Below, one piece after another: positions 4,458-8,807 of a DNA stretch of 8,807 bases. Within the stretch, counting starts at the first letter, position 1. Each line of letters begins with the position of its first letter. The notes below the pieces were generated by a model. That model was given only the letters and a program-made list of their open reading frames with translations, was not told the origin of the DNA and did not search any database. The position numbers and the translations under genes are program-made. Origin of the DNA: SURF-32 sp964648365 (GTDB lineage Bacteria; Planctomycetota; Phycisphaerae; UBA1845); the NCBI GenBank assembly GCA_964648365.1, contig CAZYLK010000222.1:1-8807 (forward strand). The letters run 5' to 3'.

Positions 4458-5501
4458 CTACGTCCAGCGGAACCAGCGGACCGCGAGCGTGAAGGTGACG
4501 ACGGCGACGGCGCTGAGGATCGCCAGCGGCAGCCACATCGACGCCAGCGACGCTCCCTCCAGAATGGCGGCGCGGAGGGCGTCGTTGATGTGCGTCAGCG
4601 GCAGCGCCTTGACCACCGGCTGAAGCGCATCCGGAAAGTTCTCAGTGCTGAAAAAAATGCCGGACATCAGCCACATCGGCAGCATGACGAGGTTCATCAG
4701 GCCCGAAACGGTTTCGATGCGCTTCGCACGGCAGGCCACGAGCAGGCCGATGCCCGCAAAACACAGACCCCCGACAAACGTCACCACGGCGATCGTGGCG
4801 AGCGACCCGCGAATCGGCACGCCGAGAAAATACCAGCCGACCAGCAGCACCACCGCCATCTCAGGGATCGTGAAGATCATCCGCGCGCCGATCAGCGACC
4901 CGAGAAAGTGGGTCCGCTTCATCGGCGTGGCTGTAAACCGCTTCAGCAGCTTGCGAATGCGCATGTCGACCGATACGAAACCCACGCCCCACAGGCCGTT
5001 GCCCATCAGCCCCAGTCCCAGCAGCCCGGGCAGAAGGAAGTCGATGTAACGCGAGCCTGGTTCGCTGACGCGGCGTTCCGAGGTGACGGTCACGTCCGTC
5101 CGCCCGGCGGCGCGTTGCAGGCAGTCGTCCACCTGCGTTCTGGCCAGCAGGCTGTTGGGCCGCATCGGGTCGAAGTGATAGACGATTGATCCATCTTCCG
5201 ATACGCCGACCGCGACGGCGCAGCGGGCCAGCGTCAGGCGGCGCATGGCCGCATCGCCCGGCTGGATCGACGCCTCGAAGCCAGGCTCGGTCTGCACTTC
5301 AGACAGCGCGCTCAGCACGCGCTCCGCGCCGGGTCCGTCAATGACGTCGACGACGATCACTTCGGGAGGCCGCGTGCGGAACGCGATCCCAAGCGAGACC
5401 GCCAGGATCAGCGGGAATCCGTAGGACCAGAAAACGGCCGCAGGCTCGCGAAGAAACGAGCGAAAGCGGAACAGCATCAACTGTACGAATGCGTTATTCA
5501 C
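4458..5501 (-). CDS. ABC-2 type transporter permease
   Basis: Membrane subunit of an ABC exporter. The 347 residues show the ABC-2 plan: a cytoplasmic N-terminus with an amphipathic start, TM1 (about 26-42), an extracytoplasmic domain (about 43-150), then five more spans near 153-178, 209-229, 234-257, 264-285 and 322-344. The cytoplasmic segment after TM2, LLKRFTATPMKRTHFLGS (185-202), is a typical ABC-2 feature that contacts the ATPase, as is GIFFSTENFPDALQPVV (281-297). The start is GTG at 5501 and overlaps the ATPase stop by 8 nt (GTGAATAA), so translation is probably by termination-reinitiation. One permease and one ATPase imply a homodimer of each. The substrate cannot be told; relatives export drugs, lipids or polysaccharides. 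Confidence 0.9.
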   Translation of the reverse strand: MNNAFVQLMLFRFRSFLREPAAVFWSYGFPLILAVSLGIAFRTRPPEVIVVDVIDGPGAERVLSALSEVQTEPGFEASIQPGDAAMRRLTLARCAVAVGVSEDGSIVYHFDPMRPNSLLARTQVDDCLQRAAGRTDVTVTSERRVSEPGSRYIDFLLPGLLGLGLMGNGLWGVGFVSVDMRIRKLLKRFTATPMKRTHFLGSLIGARMIFTIPEMAVVLLVGWYFLGVPIRGSLATIAVVTFVGGLCFAGIGLLVACRAKRIETVSGLMNLVMLPMWLMSGIFFSTENFPDALQPVVKALPLTHINDALRAAILEGASLASMWLPLAILSAVAVVTFTLAVRWFRWT

Positions 5502-6513
5502 CGTCGTCGTGAAGGTGCCGGCCGGTCAGGCTCACAAAGACGTCCTCCAGGCTGGCGTGGCGCGTGGTGAGATGTTTGAGCGGCGCGGCCGCGGCGTCCA
5601 GATGCCGCATCAACGCCGGCAACGCGACGTGCGGCAGATCCACGGCCAGCAGCACCGACGGACCGTCAAGGGTGACGCTGCGCACCCCGGCGACTTCAGC
5701 GAGCCGGGTTACATCCGGCGCCGGCCGGCCGTCTTCCAGAGCGAACTCGATCACATGTCCCCCGCCCAGCGTGTGGATCAGTTCATCCGGCGTCCCCAGC
5801 GCGATGACGCGGCCGTGATCGACGATCGCGACGCGATCGCACAGGCGGTGCGCCTCGTCCATGTAATGCGTCGTGACAAGCACCGTGCGTCCCCGGCGGC
5901 GCTGGTCGCGGATGATCTCCCACACGTCACGCCGGGCTTGCGGATCCAGGCCGGTGGTGGGTTCATCTAGAAAAAGCAGTTCCGGATCGCCGACCAGCGC
6001 GCACGCCACGGCCAGCCGCTGCTTCTGCCCGCCGGACAAGTGTTCGACGTACGATCGGCTCTTCTCGGTCAGGCCCACGCGCTCGACGACCTCCTCCGGG
6101 GGCGGGCCGTTGCGGTAAAAGCTGCGGAACAGCCGCACCGTCTCCAGCGCCGTCAGCTTGTCCTCCAGGCGCGTTTCCTGCAGCGAAATGCCGATGCGTT
6201 GCCGCAATTCCCCGTCGTGCCGGCCCCACTGCAGGCCGAGCACCTCGACCTCGCCGCTGGTGGGCGGCAGCAACCCTTCGAGGATCTCCACCGTGGTCGT
6301 CTTGCCCGCGCCGTTCGGACCGAGCAGGCCGAAGCACTCGCCGACGCGCACGCTCAGATCGAGCCCGCGCAGCGCGTGCACCGGATCCTTGCGCCGCTGC
6401 GTGTAATGCTTGTGGACGCCGCGGCACTGGATGGCCGAGACGCCGTGGGCCCGTTCACGGAGCGGAGGGGGGGGCAGCGGGGACGAAGCTGCATCGATGG
6501 GGCTCTGGACCAC
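5494..6513 (-). CDS. ABC transporter ATP-binding protein
   Basis: ATPase of the exporter with the downstream permease. Of its 339 residues, 28-240 are the nucleotide-binding domain: Walker A GPNGAGKTT (65-73), Q-loop Gln112, signature LSGGQ (159-163), Walker B LLFLDEP (179-185), D-loop GLD (188-190) and switch His216. The C-terminal 241-339 is the accessory domain usual in ABC-2 drug-export ATPases of the DrrA/CcmA class. Residues 1-27 are a proline-rich extension (PLPPPP) encoded by a run of eight C. The GTG at 6513 is the only ordinary start between the in-frame stop at 6534-6532 and the ABC domain, so it is well supported although AGGGAGG lies almost against it; a second purine stretch GAGGGAAGG is about ten bases upstream. 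The gene follows the 661-aa gene after 25 bp. Confidence 0.92.
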   Translation of the reverse strand: MVQSPIDAASSPLPPPPLRERAHGVSAIQCRGVHKHYTQRRKDPVHALRGLDLSVRVGECFGLLGPNGAGKTTTVEILEGLLPPTSGEVEVLGLQWGRHDGELRQRIGISLQETRLEDKLTALETVRLFRSFYRNGPPPEEVVERVGLTEKSRSYVEHLSGGQKQRLAVACALVGDPELLFLDEPTTGLDPQARRDVWEIIRDQRRRGRTVLVTTHYMDEAHRLCDRVAIVDHGRVIALGTPDELIHTLGGGHVIEFALEDGRPAPDVTRLAEVAGVRSVTLDGPSVLLAVDLPHVALPALMRHLDAAAAPLKHLTTRHASLEDVFVSLTGRHLHDDGE

Positions 6514-6538
6514 GCCTCCCTGCCTTCCCTCTCAGATG

Positions 6539-8524
6539 CTACTTCCGCGTACCCTCGTCAAAGTCGAGTTCATTGTCGTGGAAGGTCGGAACGCCTTCCT
6601 CACGGAACTTTTCCATGTCCGGCGGTTCGGGAAATGCCTTATTTCGATCCCAGGGCGGCGTTTGTTTCGCGCAGAGTTCGTCCAGGTAGGGCACGATGCG
6701 ATCCCACGCGACCTTTTTGGGTACGCTTTTTACGGCCAGTCGATCCCACAGCCGCGCCTTGTAGATGGGCGCATTGGTCTCGTCCATCATGTACGCCGCG
6801 AGCTGATCGCCCATCATGACGTTAAACGGTTGCAGCTTACGGCGGTCGACGCGGTCGATCGCTATCACCTCAGCATGATACTCGCGCCAGAACTCCATCG
6901 CGTTGCGGGCCGAGGTGCGGGCGGACTGGACGTTGCCCAGCGCCAGGTCGCGGAACGCCTTGGCGATGAACTTGCCGATCAACATGCTCGCCTGCCGGTA
7001 GGTCTGCATCTGCTCCTTGAGGTTGCCGATGGCGAAATCCCGCAGCGGCTGCATGTACCGCTCCTGCGGCTGCCCGTCCGGATGGGGGTTGTTGACCCGC
7101 AGCCAACGGTAGTATTCCTCCGCCTTCGCGAGATTGGCCTGCCCGCCTTCGAGCCAGAGCAACTGGACCCAGTTGTGCATGTCGGTGATGAATCCGGACC
7201 AGTAGTTCGGCCCCGGTGTGCCTTCGATAAAGTCCGGCCGGTCGCCGAACTGCTCCTTGCCGTACTTCATGTAGGCGTCGTGACAGTACGGGATGAAGCG
7301 GATGTCCGGCGTAAAGTCGATGTGCGACTGAAACGGATCCTCGAAGTTCGGCGTCAGCACCATGTGGCCGCGGGAGTATCCCTCGCGCAGGGCGAAGAAA
7401 ATGAAGCGGACGGTGTTCATTTCGTCGTTGGGATTCGTATTAAAAAACCCCTTGGCCTGCACGTCGCCACGGGCGGACCAGTAGAGCGAGTGTGCCCAGG
7501 CGGTCCGCCAGTCGATCGGCCCGAACTGCTCCATGAGCTCGACCATGAATGCCGGGTCCATGTGATAGTCGTTGGCCAGCGTAATGTGGCGTACGGTCGC
7601 CAGCAGGTCGGCGAGAGCGGCCTCGTGGGCCGGGTCGCGCAGCAGCGCGTTCTGCTCCTGCAAGTTGATCTGCTCGGTGGTCACCTCGCTGCCTTCCGCG
7701 ACGAGTTGCTCGGCGGTCAACTCGGGGCGGAGGTAGCGCGCCGCGTGGTCCAGCAGCCGCCGGTCGGGCGTCAGCCCGAGTTCGGTCAGGCGGGCGGCCA
7801 GGGCCTCGGCCTCTGGGTTTTCCGCGTACAGATCGGCCAGATTCAGCGGCGCCCCGGCGATGCGCCGGATCGGCGCGATGGTGTCCTCGGTGGTCAACGC
7901 CACCACGGGCGCGCCGAGCACGCGCTCCATCTCGCAGCCCCAGGCGCGCTTGTAATTGATGTGCTGGTCGTCGAGAAAGTCGCCGATCTTGTGCCAGAAG
8001 ATGAACGCCAGGCTCTTGTAGAGCGACACGTTGCGCGGGTTGTAAGGGATGCCCTGATCGCGCAGCAGTTCCATGCCGTTCTTGACCCACTTCCAGCGGG
8101 CCTCGGGCGTGTAGTAGTTGACCGAGATGTTATACGCCATGTTCCAGGCGTTGAAATCCCACACCGTCGGGAAGCGCGGCTGCAACCGGCACAGGAGCGA
8201 CGCAAGCTGATAGGACTCGTAGTCCTTTCCCTCTTCTTTCAACCGCTCCGCACGGATGAACGCCCAGTCGATCGCCAGCGCCCGGAACGTGCCCAGCTTG
8301 CCGAGCAGTTCGATGTCCGGCGGAAGCCCCGCAAACTGCTCCGGGTCGAGGATGAGCTGCTGCTCCGCGCGCACCTTATTCATGGGCGTCAGCAGAAACC
8401 CCGCGCCGACCAGACACAACACCGCCAGCATCAACGATCCGGCGATGATCAGGCGGTCTTTCCGCTGCGCCGCCTGGCGGGCGTCGAGATACTCCGGCAT
8501 CGCGAGCCGCTGCAGTGTTGTCAT
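6539..8524 (-). CDS. Planctomycete-type membrane-anchored helical protein of unknown function (661 aa)
   Basis: A 661-residue protein with a short basic N-terminus (R16, R21, K22, R24), one transmembrane helix at about 25-45 and a large remainder that should lie outside the cytoplasm by the positive-inside rule. The C-terminal part is mostly helical and rich in Trp and Tyr, with ERLKEEGKDYESYQLASLLC (93-112) followed by WDFNAWNMAYNIS (122-134) and RWKWVKNGMELLRDQGIPYN (143-162). This looks like degenerate tetratricopeptide-type repeats. I recall similar proteins only from planctomycetes, where they are uncharacterised. The ATG at 8524 overlaps the preceding stop as ATGA, and GGAG (8536-8533) is eight bases upstream. 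Position between a small membrane protein and an ABC exporter suggests a role as an envelope partner of that exporter, which is inference. The opposite strand carries a longer open frame that I regard as a shadow. Confidence 0.85.
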   Translation of the reverse strand: MTTLQRLAMPEYLDARQAAQRKDRLIIAGSLMLAVLCLVGAGFLLTPMNKVRAEQQLILDPEQFAGLPPDIELLGKLGTFRALAIDWAFIRAERLKEEGKDYESYQLASLLCRLQPRFPTVWDFNAWNMAYNISVNYYTPEARWKWVKNGMELLRDQGIPYNPRNVSLYKSLAFIFWHKIGDFLDDQHINYKRAWGCEMERVLGAPVVALTTEDTIAPIRRIAGAPLNLADLYAENPEAEALAARLTELGLTPDRRLLDHAARYLRPELTAEQLVAEGSEVTTEQINLQEQNALLRDPAHEAALADLLATVRHITLANDYHMDPAFMVELMEQFGPIDWRTAWAHSLYWSARGDVQAKGFFNTNPNDEMNTVRFIFFALREGYSRGHMVLTPNFEDPFQSHIDFTPDIRFIPYCHDAYMKYGKEQFGDRPDFIEGTPGPNYWSGFITDMHNWVQLLWLEGGQANLAKAEEYYRWLRVNNPHPDGQPQERYMQPLRDFAIGNLKEQMQTYRQASMLIGKFIAKAFRDLALGNVQSARTSARNAMEFWREYHAEVIAIDRVDRRKLQPFNVMMGDQLAAYMMDETNAPIYKARLWDRLAVKSVPKKVAWDRIVPYLDELCAKQTPPWDRNKAFPEPPDMEKFREEGVPTFHDNELDFDEGTRK

Positions 8525-8679
8525 ACCGAAATCTCCGCCACCTCACGGCGGTAGAACAGGCTAATCGCCAGCCCCAGCGCCAGATAGGCCGCCGCCAGCC
8601 AGAACCAGCGCCAGCGCCCGACCTGCCGCGCGGCGGCGCGGCGCGGAACATCGGTGGATGCCGGCGGCGGCTGACTCAT
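8521..8679 (-). CDS. Small single-span membrane protein (52 aa)
   Basis: A 52-residue protein: a proline-rich start (MSQPPPASTDV), a basic stretch RRAAARQVGRWR (13-24), a transmembrane helix WFWLAAAYLALGLAISLFY (25-43), and a short tail RREVAEISV. The basic N-terminus predicts it inside the cytoplasm. The ATG is at 8679, eight bases from the previous stop codon's first base, and the TGA overlaps the next ATG as ATGA (8524-8521), so it fits the operon exactly and is probably translated by coupling; no clear ribosome binding site is visible. I do not recognise a family. It may be a small subunit or assembly factor for the membrane proteins encoded downstream. Confidence 0.7.
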   Translation of the reverse strand: MSQPPPASTDVPRRAAARQVGRWRWFWLAAAYLALGLAISLFYRREVAEISV

Positions 8680-8684
8680 GCGCA

Positions 8685-8807
8685 CTATTGTGCCGCGGCC
8701 GCGTTCGCGCCGGGGCCGCGGCGGCGCGCCTCGATCTGCTCGCCCATCGCGCGATAGGCCTCCGCCAGATCCTGATCCGGCGCATGCTCGGCGCGCTGCG
8801 CGTCGAA
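8685..8807 (-). CDS. 3' end of an unidentified gene (40 C-terminal residues)
   Basis: The minus strand is open from the right edge to a TAG at 8687-8685, five bases before the start of the 52-aa gene. The 40 residues read as a helical, charged tail (AEHAPDQDLAEAYRAMGEQI near the middle) ending in an Ala-rich stretch. It is too short to identify. The tight spacing makes it the probable preceding gene of the same operon. Confidence 0.55.
   Translation of the reverse strand, partial: FDAQRAEHAPDQDLAEAYRAMGEQIEARRRGPGANAAAAQ

Noticed and set aside
6410..8554. 714-aa open frame on the plus strand, the longest in the window
   Set aside because: It is antisense to the 661-aa gene, which has a transmembrane helix, ribosome binding site, operon overlaps and a recognised motif. 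Long antisense frames are common in high-GC genes, and this one encodes a compositionally odd V/R/Q/H-rich sequence.

Overview
The window is high-GC bacterial DNA and most resembles a planctomycete, probably near the Phycisphaerae. That assignment rests on three things I recognise from the group, not on a search: a secreted protein built of GACCLPNGEC-type six-cysteine repeats; a 661-residue membrane-anchored protein with a WDFNAWNMAYNIS motif; and a 90-residue orphan protein of a type I associate with planctomycetes. No RNA gene, CRISPR array, integrase or transposase was found.

Layout. Positions 1-344 (minus) hold the N-terminal part of miaB, a tRNA methylthiotransferase, running off the left edge. 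A divergent spacer (345-568) leads to a plus-strand group: a 90-aa conserved hypothetical (569-841), galE with a GTG start (1020-2018), and a 123-aa DUF6504-like protein (1999-2370) overlapping the galE end. After a 240-bp spacer comes the secreted cysteine-rich repeat protein (2611-3900), with eight tandem ~41-residue units and a separate cysteine-rich C-terminal domain. From 4458 to the right edge all genes are on the minus strand and tightly packed. In transcription order they are an unidentified 3' gene end (8685-8807), a 52-aa single-span membrane protein (8521-8679), the 661-aa anchored protein (6539-8524), an ABC ATPase (5494-6513) and an ABC-2 permease (4458-5501). Overlaps of 4 and 8 nt and gaps of 5 and 25 nt suggest one operon encoding an exporter with envelope partners.

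The most unusual feature is a dispersed intergenic repeat family. Three copies (846-997, 4137-4239, 4348-4447) each consist of two inverted arms of five tandem octads, consensus GGGAGTVA (V = A, C or G), with a variant innermost octad GGGAAGAG, around a non-conserved core of 20-72 nt. A truncated arm lies at 4079-4094. Copies 2 and 3 are each preceded by the same 19-nt sequence containing a perfect GCGGCC-GAT-GGCCGC hairpin. Two copies begin 5 and 10 bp from a stop codon. The arms can form long hairpins, and most also fit the G-quadruplex pattern G3-N5 repeated, on the plus strand in left arms and the minus strand in right arms. The function is unknown; a non-autonomous mobile element or an mRNA-end structure are the main possibilities.

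The other point of interest is the higher-order structure of the cysteine-rich protein. Its repeats fall into two subtypes in the order A-A-B-A-B-A-B-A, which suggests growth by duplication of an 82-residue A-B pair. The mature protein would carry 60 cysteines in about 407 residues.
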